A DNA stretch of 64,000 bases, from positions 3,416,001 to 3,480,000 of the forward strand of contig NZ_CP029189.1 in assembly GCF_008642275.1 (NCBI RefSeq), read 5' to 3'. The DNA is from Streptomyces venezuelae (lineage in GTDB: Bacteria > Actinomycetota > Actinomycetes > Streptomycetales > Streptomycetaceae). Both the position numbers and the translations under genes were made by a program. This document shows, one piece after another, positions 18,928-27,210 of the stretch (its first letter is position 1; each line of letters opens with the position of its first letter). Below the pieces are notes generated by a model, which saw nothing but the letters and a program-made list of their open reading frames with translations, was not told the origin of the DNA and made no database searches.

Positions 18928-19749
18928 ATGGCCTCCCGCAGTACCCCGCCCTCCAGCCGCGCGCCCGGCCGCCCCGTGGGCTCGGTGACGCGCGGGACGA
19001 CCAATCCGAACCGGTTGCGCCGGATGGACCGCTGGATCGCGGCCACGCACGGGGCGGCGCTGCGGCGCGCGGAGGATCCCGTCGCGGTGGACCTGGGCTA
19101 CGGGGCCGCGCCCTGGACGGCCGTCGAGCTGCTGTCCCGGCTGCGGGAGGCGGCACCGCGGGTGCGGGTGGTCGGCATCGAGATCGAGCCGGCGCGGGTG
19201 GCGGGGGCGAAGCCGTACGAACGGGACGGGCTGAGCTTCCGGCACGGCGGTTTCGAGGTGCCGCTGGACGGCGGGGCCCGCCCGGCGCTGATCCGCGCGG
19301 CGAACGTTCTGCGCCAGTACGACGAGGAGCAGGTCGCCGAGGTCTGGGCGCGGCTGTGCGGGCGGCTGGCGCCGGACGGGCTGCTGGTGGAGGGGACCTG
19401 CGACGAGATCGGGCGGCGGCACGTGTGGGTGGCGCTGGGTCCGGAGGGGGCGCGCACGGTGACGTTCGCGACCCGGCTGGGCTCCCTGGAGCGCCCGTCG
19501 GACCTGGCGGAACGGCTGCCGAAGGCACTGATCCACCGGAACGTTCCGGGCGAACCGGTGCACGCGTTCCTGCGCGACTTCGACCGGGCCTGGGCGGCCG
19601 CGGCCCCGTACGCCGCGTACGGGGCCCGGCAGCGCTGGATCCGGACGGCACGGGCGCTGGCCGGCGACTGGCCGCTGGCGGACGGGCCGCGGCGGTGGCG
19701 GCAGGGGGAACTGACGCTGCCCTGGGAGGCGTTGCGCCCGGTGGGGTGA
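18928..19749 (+). CDS. Class I SAM-dependent methyltransferase-like protein
   Basis: Protein of 273 residues. A Pro/Arg/Thr-rich start is followed by RGTTNPNRLRRMDRWI and a Rossmann core whose first loop reads VAVDLGYGAAPWT, the SAM-binding motif I. VVGIEIEPARV is motif II, and a motif IV-like RAANVLRQYDE follows. The substrate is unknown. The gene is divergent from mshA. A leaderless promoter is inferred from TACCCT 6 nt before the ATG. Confidence 0.8.
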   Translation: MASRSTPPSSRAPGRPVGSVTRGTTNPNRLRRMDRWIAATHGAALRRAEDPVAVDLGYGAAPWTAVELLSRLREAAPRVRVVGIEIEPARVAGAKPYERDGLSFRHGGFEVPLDGGARPALIRAANVLRQYDEEQVAEVWARLCGRLAPDGLLVEGTCDEIGRRHVWVALGPEGARTVTFATRLGSLERPSDLAERLPKALIHRNVPGEPVHAFLRDFDRAWAAAAPYAAYGARQRWIRTARALAGDWPLADGPRRWRQGELTLPWEALRPVG

Positions 19750-19862
19750 ATGCGGGGGTGCGGGGGAACCGGGGGTGGGGGTGCCCCGTTGAACCGCGCG
19801 GGGCCGGTTATGGCGTCCGTTGGGTGGGACAAGATCGCATCGCCATCCACAAGGGTGTTGCA

Positions 19863-19914
19863 ATTCATCTACTCGTGGCACCATCCCGATGACGGTGCCA
19901 AGTTACTGATGAAT
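19863..19914. promoter_or_regulatory. Nested dyad upstream of NlpC/P60 gene
   Basis: ATTCATC (19863-19869) pairs with GATGAAT (19908-19914), and GGCACC (19877-19882) pairs with GGTGCC (19894-19899), both about the same centre. It could be an operator or an mRNA hairpin. Confidence 0.4.
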
Positions 19915-19943
19915 AGTCAGATCTGATACGGGGTCTGGCTGGG

Positions 19944-21071
19944 GTGTCTGGGGGGACCATGGGAGCCGCAAGGCAACGGCGAGGCGCAAGCTCTCTCGTG
20001 CTGGTGTGCACGATGGCGATACTGGCGGCGCCGGGCTTCGCCACGGGCGTCGCGCACGCCGCTCCGGTGGCGCCGGCGGCCCCTGCGGCACCCGCGGCAC
20101 CTGCGGCTCCGGCGGCGCCCCTCCCCGAACCGGGCGGCAAGTCCCTGGAACAGGTCCGCAAGGAGATCGAGGAGCTGTACCGGCAGGCGGCCACCGCCAC
20201 CGAGGCCTACAACCTCGCCGAGGCCGAGACGAAGGCCCAGTCGGACAAGATCGTCCAGATCGCCAATCTCGTCGTCGCCGGCAAGGAGCGGATCACCGCC
20301 CTGAAGAACCGGGCGGGCGCCGCCGCCCGCGCCCAGTACCGCTCGGGCGGGATGCCGCCGGGCGCGCAGCTGGCGTTGAGCGACGACCCGAACCACTACC
20401 TCGACGGCGCGGGCCGGCTGCGCCAGGGCGAGAAGGCCACCTCGGGCCTGCTCTCCGAACTGGACCGGACCCAGGCCGACTTGCAGCGCTACGCCCAGGA
20501 GGCGAACGAGCGCTGGAGCATCCTGGAGACGAACCGGGTCAAGTCGGAGGAGTCCAAGAAGCAGATCGAGGAGAAGATCAAGGCCGCCGAGGAGCTGGAG
20601 AGCAAGCTGGAGGCCGAGGAGAAGGCCCGGCTGATCCAGCTGGAGCAGGAGGCCCAGTACAAGGCACAGACGGCGTGGCTGTCGACGGGCGCGATGAAGG
20701 ACGTCAACGGCGCGGCCACGGAAGCGGGCAAGCGGGCCGTGCAGTTCGCCACCGCGCAGATCGGCAAGCCGTACAAATGGGGTGCCGTGGGCCCCGGGTC
20801 CTTCGACTGCTCCGGGCTGACCTCGCAGGCCTGGCTGGCGGCGGGCCGGGGTATCCCGCGCACCTCGCAGGAGCAGCTGCGGCTGCTGCCGAAGATCGCG
20901 CTGAAGGACATGCGCCCCGGCGACCTGATCATCTACTTCGACGACGCCACCCACGTCGGCATGTACGTCGGCGACGGCGCGATGGTCCACGCCCCGCGCC
21001 CGGGGCGGAACATCACGCTGGCGGGAGCGGGCTCGATGCCGATCAAGGCAGTGGTCCGCCCCGACGCGTAG
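19944..21071 (+). CDS. Secreted NlpC/P60 peptidoglycan hydrolase
   Basis: Protein of 375 residues with a signal peptide (basic start, hydrophobic ASSLVLVCTMAILAAPG, cleavage near VAHA). An Ala/Pro hinge is followed by a long coiled coil (residues about 60-225, with LIQLEQEAQYKAQ near its end), as in RipA-type hydrolases. The C-terminal NlpC/P60 domain has catalytic Cys in FDCSGL and His in THVGMYVG, and VHAPRPG follows. It should cut peptide stems in the cell wall. The start is GTG at 19944; the ATG at 19959 is an alternative. Strong helical bias in the coiled coil explains the long shadow frames here. Confidence 0.9.
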   Translation: MSGGTMGAARQRRGASSLVLVCTMAILAAPGFATGVAHAAPVAPAAPAAPAAPAAPAAPLPEPGGKSLEQVRKEIEELYRQAATATEAYNLAEAETKAQSDKIVQIANLVVAGKERITALKNRAGAAARAQYRSGGMPPGAQLALSDDPNHYLDGAGRLRQGEKATSGLLSELDRTQADLQRYAQEANERWSILETNRVKSEESKKQIEEKIKAAEELESKLEAEEKARLIQLEQEAQYKAQTAWLSTGAMKDVNGAATEAGKRAVQFATAQIGKPYKWGAVGPGSFDCSGLTSQAWLAAGRGIPRTSQEQLRLLPKIALKDMRPGDLIIYFDDATHVGMYVGDGAMVHAPRPGRNITLAGAGSMPIKAVVRPDA

Positions 21072-21099
21072 CCCCTGCGGGGTTGCTCGGCAGGGTGCT

Positions 21100-21830
21100 C
21101 CGGGCCGGAGCCCGGGCCCGGGGTACCGGCCCGGACCCCAGCCTCGGAGCCGGCCCTGGCCCCGGCCTGGCTGCCGGGTGCGCCGAGACCCGGGCCCGGC
21201 CCCGGCCTGGCTGCCGCGCGCGCCGAAACCCCCGGCCCGGGGCCCGGGTGCCGCGGGAAACCGGCGCCCGGGCGCTCATGGGCCCGGGGCCGCATGGCTC
21301 GGGAATCCGCCACCGACCCGGGGGGCGCGCACGGCGGCAGGGGGCGGGAGGTACCCCGGAGCCCGGCCTGGTTGCCGGGTGCGCCGAGACCCAGGCCCGG
21401 AGAGCCCGAGTGCCGCAGGAAGCCCGGCGCCCCGGCGTTCAGGGACCCGGGGATACAGGGCTCGGGAATCCGACACCGGGCGGCGACCTGAGCCGGAGTG
21501 CTCGGCGCCCCGGCCTGGGTGCCGGGTGCGCCGAGACCCGGGCCCGCAGTCCGGATGCCCCGGGAAACCCGGCGCCCAGGCGTTCAGGGACCCGGGGATA
21601 CAGGGCTCCGGAACCCGACACCGGGCGGCGACCTGAGCCGGAGTGCTCGGCGCCCCGGCCTGGGTGCCGGGTGCGCCGAGACCCGGGCCCGGGGACCGGA
21701 AGCCCGGGTGCCGCGGAGAACCCGGCGCTCGGGCCGAGTGGCTCGGGGACCGGAGCTGGAGTGCTCGGCCCCGGGGCGCTCGGCTCGGGAATCCGGTATC
21801 GGGGTTCGGGGGTCCGAGGGGCGGAGGGTT
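21100..21830. repeat. Degenerate tandem-repeat field, about 145-bp unit
   Basis: A GC-rich unit with core GCCGGGTGCGCCGAGACCC recurs at about 21173, 21374, 21521 and 21666, and in decayed form at 21213. The third and fourth units are nearly identical over more than 100 bp, the earlier ones more decayed. Frames through it are open on both strands only because of base composition; no start site or family similarity supports a gene. Confidence 0.8.
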
Positions 21831-22071
21831 CGCTGGGGTGGGGGCTCGGGCGGGGTGACGTAGGCAACCCGGCGGGGGTCGGACACGTCTCGCTGGACGG
21901 GACGGAACGCGGCCCCGCCGTGACCTTTGTCATCCAGTGGGCCGATTTTCCCCCGCGATAGCCGCATATGCCGGAGGCCCTCACCAAGAACGGCATTCCG
22001 TTCGTCGGGCCGGGACCGCTAGGGTCTGCCGGACGAGCGCACCCTCGGGGGGAGGGAAGGAACCGGAGACG
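21831..22071. other. Gap upstream of the PP2C gene
   Basis: No gene is seen. A TAGGGT -10-like box at 22020-22025 lies about 45 nt before the PP2C start, and a GGAGGGAAGG purine tract follows it. Confidence 0.4.
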
Positions 22072-23448
22072 ATGCCCGTACCCGTACCGCGGCAGAGGGA
22101 CACCTCGGCCACGGAGAGCGGTCAGGCCGTTCTGCAGACCGCCGCCCCGGCCATGGCCGCCACGGGCGTCGCGCAAGCGACCCCTCAGGCGACCCCGCAC
22201 ACCACCCCGCTGACGCTCCTGGTCATCGAGGACGACCCGGCCGGCGGCCTCACCGTCCCCGAGATCCTCGACGCGGACGGCCACCGCATCCGGGTCCGCA
22301 CCGCCCGCAACCTCACCGAGGCCGAGCGGCTGCTCACGCCCGACGTGCACTGCATCCTCCTCGACCTGTCCCTCCCGGACGCCAGCGCCCGTACCCCGGG
22401 AGCCGCGGCCACCGGCACGGCCACCGCCACCGGCACTGCCACCGCAACCGCAACCGCCACCGCGCCCGCCGTGGACCAGCTGGTCGCCCTCCGCCAGGTG
22501 CTGCGCATAGCCCCGCGCCACGCCGTCCTCGTCCTCACCGACGAGGACGACGCCGAGCGCGCCGCCGAGGCCGTCCGGGTCGGCGCCCAGGACTTCCTCT
22601 TCCGGGACGAGCTGGACGGCCGGCTGCTCAGCCGCGCCATCCGCTACGCCGTGGAGAGAAAACGGGCGGACATCGCCCAGTACAAGCTCGCAGAATCGAA
22701 ACTGCGCGCCCAGGAGAACGCCCGGCTGGAACGCGGCCTGCTCCCCACACCCCTGCTGGAGGGCTCGGACCTCCGCTTCGCCGCCCGCTACCGGCCCGGC
22801 CGCAGCCGGGCCCTGCTCGGCGGTGACTTCTACGACACCGTCCGCACCCCCGACGGCACCGTCCACGCCATGATCGGCGACGTCTGCGGACACGGCCCGG
22901 ACGAGGCCGCGCTCGGCGTCGAGCTCCGCATCGCCTGGCGCGCCCTGACACTCGCCGGCCTGTGCGGCGACGACCTGCTGGCCACCCTCCAGCAGGTCCT
23001 GGAGGTGGAGCGGCCGTGCGAGGAGATATTCGCGACGCTGTGCACGGTCGACATCGCCCCGGACGGGCGCCGCGCCGGCCTGTGCCTGGCCGGCCATCCG
23101 GCCCCGCTGATCTCCCGGCCGGGCCGCCGCGCGCGGCTGCTCCCGTACGAGAACAGCGGCCCGGCCCTCGGACTGCTGCCCCGGGCCCGCTGGCCGCGCC
23201 GCCAGGTGGAGCTCGGCGGCACCTGGAGCCTGATGCTCTACACGGACGGCCTGATCGAGGGCCACATCGGCGAGGGCAAGGAACGCCTGGGACAGGACGG
23301 CATGGTCGACATGATCAACCGGCACCTGGACCGCGGTCTGAGCGGTGAGGGCCTGCTGGAGGCCTCCGTCACCGAGGCCCGCCGGCTCAACGGCGGCGAG
23401 CTGACCGACGACGTGGCCGTGGTCCTGCTCTCCCGCGCCGAGGGCTGA
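22072..23448 (+). CDS. Receiver-PP2C (SpoIIE-type) serine phosphatase
   Basis: Protein of 458 residues. Residues about 45-210 are a response-regulator receiver (LVIEDDPAGG, phospho-acceptor Asp in CILLDLSLPD, VLVLTDEDD), but the usual Lys after GAQDFLF is Arg, so phosphorylation may be altered. A short coiled linker (RKRADIAQYKLAESKLRAQE) leads to the PP2C domain with metal motifs GGDFYDT, MIGDVCGHGPDE, YTDGLIEG and TDDVAVV. Such proteins dephosphorylate anti-sigma factor antagonists. An Ala-Thr repeat of about 20 residues interrupts the receiver after the phospho-acceptor strand. Confidence 0.88.
   Translation: MPVPVPRQRDTSATESGQAVLQTAAPAMAATGVAQATPQATPHTTPLTLLVIEDDPAGGLTVPEILDADGHRIRVRTARNLTEAERLLTPDVHCILLDLSLPDASARTPGAAATGTATATGTATATATATAPAVDQLVALRQVLRIAPRHAVLVLTDEDDAERAAEAVRVGAQDFLFRDELDGRLLSRAIRYAVERKRADIAQYKLAESKLRAQENARLERGLLPTPLLEGSDLRFAARYRPGRSRALLGGDFYDTVRTPDGTVHAMIGDVCGHGPDEAALGVELRIAWRALTLAGLCGDDLLATLQQVLEVERPCEEIFATLCTVDIAPDGRRAGLCLAGHPAPLISRPGRRARLLPYENSGPALGLLPRARWPRRQVELGGTWSLMLYTDGLIEGHIGEGKERLGQDGMVDMINRHLDRGLSGEGLLEASVTEARRLNGGELTDDVAVVLLSRAEG
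22408..22461 (+). repeat. GCCACC/GGCACC microsatellite inside the receiver domain
   Basis: Short imperfect 6-nt repeats encode an Ala-Thr-Gly-Thr run in frame. They lie between the phospho-acceptor strand and the next helix. Confidence 0.75.
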
Positions 23449-23474
23449 GCCCCCGCCGCGCGCCGGTCACGGGA

Positions 23475-23816
23475 CTAGCGTCCGCCGTTGTAGGGCCCGT
23501 ACGGCCCGTCGCTGCTGCTGCCGCCGCCACGCCGGCCGCCACCGCCCGAGACCTGCTTGAGGGCCGGCCGCACGTCGACGAAGAACACGATGGTCGCGAC
23601 GAGACCGGCGATCTGCAGGAACATCATCCCGGGGACGAAGCCCACGGCCACGGTGACGCCGAGCAGGACCAGCCAGAACGTCTTGCTCTGCTTCTCGGCC
23701 GCCCGGTACGCGTCCTCTCGTGCCACCAGGGCGAACACGAAGGCCACGAGGGCGAGCACCCGCATGGCGAGCAGGAGCAACGGGATCACGCCGAGATCGA
23801 ACCCGTTCATCAACAT
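23475..23816 (-). CDS. DUF2516 membrane protein
   Basis: Protein of 113 residues with two hydrophobic segments, LGVIPLLLLAMRVLALVAFV and FWLVLLGVTVAVGFV, plus a third weaker one, and a Gly/Ser/Arg/Tyr-rich tail (GRRGGGSSSDGPYGPYNGG). This layout is that of DUF2516, a small actinobacterial family of unknown role. The start is either 23816 or the next methionine, two codons later. Convergent with the PP2C gene and next to a helical protein gene. Confidence 0.8.
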   Translation of the reverse strand: MLMNGFDLGVIPLLLLAMRVLALVAFVFALVAREDAYRAAEKQSKTFWLVLLGVTVAVGFVPGMMFLQIAGLVATIVFFVDVRPALKQVSGGGGRRGGGSSSDGPYGPYNGGR

Positions 23817-23957
23817 CGCTTCGACCGCCTTCTCAGCTGCTGCTTCGCACTTCGGTTGCCGCCCGACTCCACGCTACCGGCACGGGCCCCTTCATGAACC
23901 ACAACGGGCCGGGCCCCTGAAGGGTGCCCGGCCCGCCGTCGCTCATGCGGCCGTGCT

Positions 23958-24512
23958 TCAGCTCGCGTCGTCCGCCGTGACCACGGCCTTCTTGGCCGTG
24001 CTCTTGCGCGCGGTGGTCTTCTTCGCGACCGGCTTCTCCTCGCCGGCGGCCTCGGCGACCGGCTCCGACTCCGGCTCCGGCTCGGTCACCGGCTCCGCCC
24101 CGGGCTCGACGGCCACGGCGATGTCGACGATCTCGGCGGAGACGTCGCCGCGCCAGTTCCGCACGGCCTGCTCGCCGTGCACGGCGACCTTGTCGTACGT
24201 CTCCTTGGCGCGCACCGCGTACTCGGCGGCCACGCCGACTCCGCGCAGCGCGAGGTCCTGGGCGGTCTCCCCGAGCTTCTTCGGGTCGATCGCGCCGAGC
24301 ACCTCGGCGAACTTGGCGGTGACGGCGTCCTGCACGGCCTTCGGGTCCGTGTTCTTCACGGCCTCGATGCGCGCGGGGGCCTCGGCGCGCAGCTGCTCGA
24401 TCAGGTCGGGCACCTTCTTGGCCTGCTGCACGGCCAGGTCGGCGGTCCCGGCTGCGAAGTAGAGGGGAGTGGGGTCGGTGAGGGTCTTCTTCAGGTCATC
24501 GGCGATGGCCAT
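23958..24512 (-). CDS. Lys/Ala-rich helical protein, HbhA-like tail
   Basis: Protein of 184 residues. The first 115 form amphipathic helices (DLKKTLTDPTPLYFAAG start) like the coiled coil of mycobacterial heparin-binding haemagglutinin. A Pro/Glu/Val stretch follows, and the C-terminus carries Lys/Ala/Thr repeats (KKTTARKSTAKKAV) like the heparin- or DNA-binding tails of HbhA and HU-type proteins. It has no signal peptide. The start at 24512 is preceded by GGGAGGACCAGCAC. Function unknown; a nucleoid or surface role is a guess. Lies 23 bp downstream of the XRE gene. Confidence 0.75.
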   Translation of the reverse strand: MAIADDLKKTLTDPTPLYFAAGTADLAVQQAKKVPDLIEQLRAEAPARIEAVKNTDPKAVQDAVTAKFAEVLGAIDPKKLGETAQDLALRGVGVAAEYAVRAKETYDKVAVHGEQAVRNWRGDVSAEIVDIAVAVEPGAEPVTEPEPESEPVAEAAGEEKPVAKKTTARKSTAKKAVVTADDAS

Positions 24513-24535
24513 GTGCTGGTCCTCCCGGATCAACT

Positions 24536-24919
24536 TCAGTTCGTCTTCGGCGGCATCTCGTCGGCGGGCGCGTCGAGCGCGTTCTCCTTGCGGAACGACT
24601 CGTAGATCTGGAGCAGCACCTGCTTCTGCCGCTCGTTGATCGACGGGTCGGCGAGTATGACGGCTCGCGTCTCCACCTCGTCCGGGTCCCGCTCGTCCAG
24701 GATCCCGGCCTGCACGTACAGCGTCTCCGCGGAGATCCGCAGCGCCTTGGCCAGCTGCTGCAGGATGTCCGCGCTCGGCTTGCGCAGCCCGCGCTCGATC
24801 TGGCTCAGGTACGGATTCGACACCCCCGCCTGCTCGGCCAGCTGCCGCAGCGAGAGCTGGGCCTGCCGGCGCTGCTCACGGAGGTACTCGCCGAGATTTC
24901 CGACGTTGAGCGATGCCAT
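24536..24919 (-). CDS. XRE-family transcriptional regulator
   Basis: Protein of 127 residues. The helix-turn-helix (LREQRRQAQLSLRQLAEQAG and VSNPYLSQIERG, residues about 12-45) is textbook XRE. It is followed by a helical dimerisation part (ERDPDEVETRAVILADPSINERQKQ). The start at 24919 follows AGGA. It shares a transcript with the downstream helical protein. Palindromic TTGC/GCAA elements just upstream suggest autoregulation. Confidence 0.88.
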   Translation of the reverse strand: MASLNVGNLGEYLREQRRQAQLSLRQLAEQAGVSNPYLSQIERGLRKPSADILQQLAKALRISAETLYVQAGILDERDPDEVETRAVILADPSINERQKQVLLQIYESFRKENALDAPADEMPPKTN

Positions 24920-24937
24920 GCTCAGATCCTGCCCGAC

Positions 24938-24967
24938 CTTGCTAACTATTGCAAGCGCCTCGCTTGC
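24938..24967. promoter_or_regulatory. Operator-like repeats upstream of the XRE gene
   Basis: CTTGC (24938-24942) with GCAAG (24951-24955), and GCAAGCG (24951-24957) with CGCTTGC (24961-24967), form overlapping palindromes. A minus-strand TAGTTA-like -10 lies within them. Confidence 0.5.
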
Positions 24968-25138
24968 AGCATCTCCCACCCGGTGCCGGCGCCGGCACCG
25001 GGCCGTCGCGGATTTCGTGGCCGGGGGTGAATCCTTTCCGGCGCTGCCCGCCTCTTGTGTGCGTACCGGCCGAACGGGCCGGCAGAGGCTGGGAGCTCCG
25101 CCCACCGACCAGGGCGGAGCATCAGGAGGGGAAACAGC

Positions 25139-25660
25139 ATGGGCACCTACGTGCGCAAGTTCGTCACGGCCGCCACCGCGTCGGCCGTGCTCACCGGCGG
25201 GCTGATCGGACTGTCGGCGGCGCCCGCGTCCGCGGCCGAGGTCTGTGACGACGTCTACAAGCGCAAGTACACGGAGATCTCGTCCACCTGGCACAAGGTG
25301 GTCGCGTCGGGAGTCATCGACAACCGCCGCGGCGACGCCTCCGTGCGCGAGAGCGTCTCCGCGGGCATCAGCGCCAGCCTGAAGGGCAGCGTCGAGGGCG
25401 AGATCGGAGGCAAGATCGATCTGGCGGCGGCGGAGATCAGCTCCAAGCTCGGGGTGAGCGTCGAGGGAAGCGTCACCATCACCAGGGGCAAGACCACGAT
25501 GATCGTGGCGCCCGCCCGCAAGCGGATCAACTACAAGATCGGCATCAAGAAGCGCGTGTACCAGGTCTACGTCACGCATCAGTCCCGGAACTGCCGTGTC
25601 TCCAACCACTGGGCGAAGGTCACGGTGGCCGACTCGTACACCGAGACCTGGAACAGCTGA
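25139..25660 (+). CDS. Secreted protein, unknown function
   Basis: Protein of 173 residues with a signal peptide (MGTYVRKFVTAATASAVL, cleavage near ASA-AEVC). The mature part has two Cys (VCDDV, NCRVS) that may form a disulphide. Residues about 65-125 alternate hydrophobic and polar/Gly residues (SVSAGISASLKGSVEGEIGG), as in long beta-hairpins, and the C-terminus is beta-rich (VYQVYVTHQSRNC). This hints at a beta-barrel or pore-forming toxin fold, but the inference is weak. A purine-rich GGAGGGGAAACAGC precedes the ATG. Confidence 0.8.
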   Translation: MGTYVRKFVTAATASAVLTGGLIGLSAAPASAAEVCDDVYKRKYTEISSTWHKVVASGVIDNRRGDASVRESVSAGISASLKGSVEGEIGGKIDLAAAEISSKLGVSVEGSVTITRGKTTMIVAPARKRINYKIGIKKRVYQVYVTHQSRNCRVSNHWAKVTVADSYTETWNS

Positions 25661-25703
25661 GGCCCCGGCCGAGCGCAGGCCCTGAACGCGCCCTGACCTG
25701 CCC

Positions 25704-25733
25704 GACACCTCCGCGCGGTCCGGCGGAGGTGTC
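25704..25733. terminator. Terminator
   Basis: A perfect 11-bp inverted repeat (25704-25714 with 25723-25733) lies between the secreted protein gene and the convergent gene. Confidence 0.7.
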
Positions 25734-25757
25734 GAGGTCGTCGTCCCGGCGCCCGGC

Positions 25758-26351
25758 TCAGTCGTCGAAGCGGAGCTCGGGCCGGGTCCACAGGGTGAGG
25801 TCGCTGCTGGTGGCGACCGCCAGGGTCAGTCCGGAGGGAGAGAACCCGACCGCGCGCAGTTCCGAGTAGCAGGAGTGGAAGACGTGCCACCACGTCCCTC
25901 CTGCCGGGCCCTGGTGGGACCCGCCGTCGGCGGAAAGGACGACGCGGTCACGCGGCCACTCCGGGCGGACGACGTCCAGGACCCAGCCGTCCGGTGTGGT
26001 GGTGTGCAGGCCGCCGCCGAAGAGCCCGGCGATCCGCACCGGCACGCCCTCGACCGGGCCGAGCCCGGGGCAGGTGAGCTCCGCAGACGCGTCCGGGGTG
26101 CTCGTTTCGGGGTCGGGATCCCGGTCGCGGGCGATCTTCTCGCCGGTCACCGCGTCGAAGAGCCCGTGGCCGTCCTGGGACACCACCATGACGAGGTCGT
26201 GCCCGCTGCCCGGATGGACGGCGAAGCCGATGCCGAGCAGACCCCCGATGGGGGTCCTGTTGTCCAGCACCTGCTGCCAGGGCTCCGGGGCCGGCATGAC
26301 GGGGGCGGCGATGTAGCGCTCGCGCAGCTTCTGCTGGTACTCCGTGATCAA
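25758..26351 (-). CDS. Hypothetical cytoplasmic protein
   Basis: Protein of 197 residues starting ITEYQQKLRERYI after a TTG start at 26351, chosen because GGAGACGAG lies just upstream; the frame continues to 26426 without support. It is rich in Gly, Asp and Pro. Two short strands, GFAVHPGSGHDLVMVVSQDG and AVGFSPSGLTLAVATSSD, resemble WD40/NHL-type repeats (the SPSG turn), so a beta-propeller fragment is possible. It ends WTRPELRFDD. I do not recognise a named family. Confidence 0.65.
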   Translation of the reverse strand: MITEYQQKLRERYIAAPVMPAPEPWQQVLDNRTPIGGLLGIGFAVHPGSGHDLVMVVSQDGHGLFDAVTGEKIARDRDPDPETSTPDASAELTCPGLGPVEGVPVRIAGLFGGGLHTTTPDGWVLDVVRPEWPRDRVVLSADGGSHQGPAGGTWWHVFHSCYSELRAVGFSPSGLTLAVATSSDLTLWTRPELRFDD

Positions 26352-26593
26352 CTCGTCTCCTCGGGGTGGCGGGGTCGTCCCCGCGGAACGGCGTACCAGC
26401 GGCGGTGCACCAGCGGTTCGACGCACACGGTGACCGCCTCCGGCAGGTCGAAGGCGTTCCCGTGACCGAACCGGCAGTCCAGGCCCTCGGCCCGGACCCT
26501 AACCGCTGCCGCTGCCGCTGCCGTCGCCGCCGTCGCCGGCGCCGTGGCGATATCCGTTGGATCCGGCCGGGCCGGGCCCACAGGATGGGGCGC

Positions 26594-27187
26594 ATGAGTC
26601 TGCCGGCCATCCCGGAGGTCCACTCCGCTCCGTCCGTCCCGCATGCCCCGTCCCTCCCGTCCGCCCCGCACCGGGTGGAGTTCCTGCGCCTCCCCCACCC
26701 CGGCTTCCCGCACCTCACCGCCTGGGGCATCCGCGTCGACGGGACCGATCTGCGCGTCCTCGTCGCGGAGGCGACGCGCGCGCTCTGGAGCCGCGAGCTC
26801 GACGAGGACGACGACACCCCGCAGGAGCGCGACGCGTTCCTGCTGGGCCAGCACGCCCCGCTGCACCTCGACGACGACGCCGACGGCGCCCGGGCCCGGG
26901 CGCACTTCATGGGCGAGGCGCCACCGCACCTGCGCGACCGGAACACCGGTGCCCTGTGCCTGATGGGCTGCCCCTGCGGGATCGACGCCTGCTGGCCGCT
27001 GCTGGCCATGGTCCGCGCCACGGAGAGCGAGGTCACCTGGTCCGGCTTCTACCAGATCCACCGCCCGGAATGGGGCGAACTGCCCCTGGGCCCTTACGTC
27101 TTCCCGCGCCCCGCCTACGAGGCGGCCCTGGCCGTGCCGCTCGGACTCGACCAGGACCCGCTCGCCCCCCTGCTCGGGGAGGGATAG
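26594..27187 (+). CDS. Hypothetical protein
   Basis: Protein of 197 residues. A Pro/Ser/Ala-rich start is followed by HRVEFLRLPHPGFPHLTAWG. An acidic stretch (RELDEDDDTPQERD) and a Cys cluster, CLMGCPCGIDACW, near residue 125 follow. The Cys cluster could bind a metal, which cannot be decided here. The start at 26594 is supported by the downstream coding pattern; the longer frame upstream runs through a CCGCTG microsatellite (about 26500-26545) and is not convincing. Divergent from the previous gene, convergent with the HemK-like gene. Confidence 0.6.
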   Translation: MSLPAIPEVHSAPSVPHAPSLPSAPHRVEFLRLPHPGFPHLTAWGIRVDGTDLRVLVAEATRALWSRELDEDDDTPQERDAFLLGQHAPLHLDDDADGARARAHFMGEAPPHLRDRNTGALCLMGCPCGIDACWPLLAMVRATESEVTWSGFYQIHRPEWGELPLGPYVFPRPAYEAALAVPLGLDQDPLAPLLGEG

Positions 27188-27210
27188 ACCAGAGGGCCCG
27201 ACGGGCCGCG

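Noticed and set aside
19750..19943. c-di-AMP (ydaO-type) riboswitch before the NlpC/P60 gene
   Set aside because: Such switches precede some Streptomyces cell-wall hydrolases, but the gap is short and I could not find the conserved core.
20006..21961. + strand frame of 651 aa through the NlpC gene and the repeats
   Set aside because: Out of frame with the hydrolase; open only due to high GC content.
21439..23325. Minus-strand frame of 628 aa opposite the PP2C gene
   Set aside because: Antisense to a gene with all PP2C motifs; it runs into the noncoding repeats.
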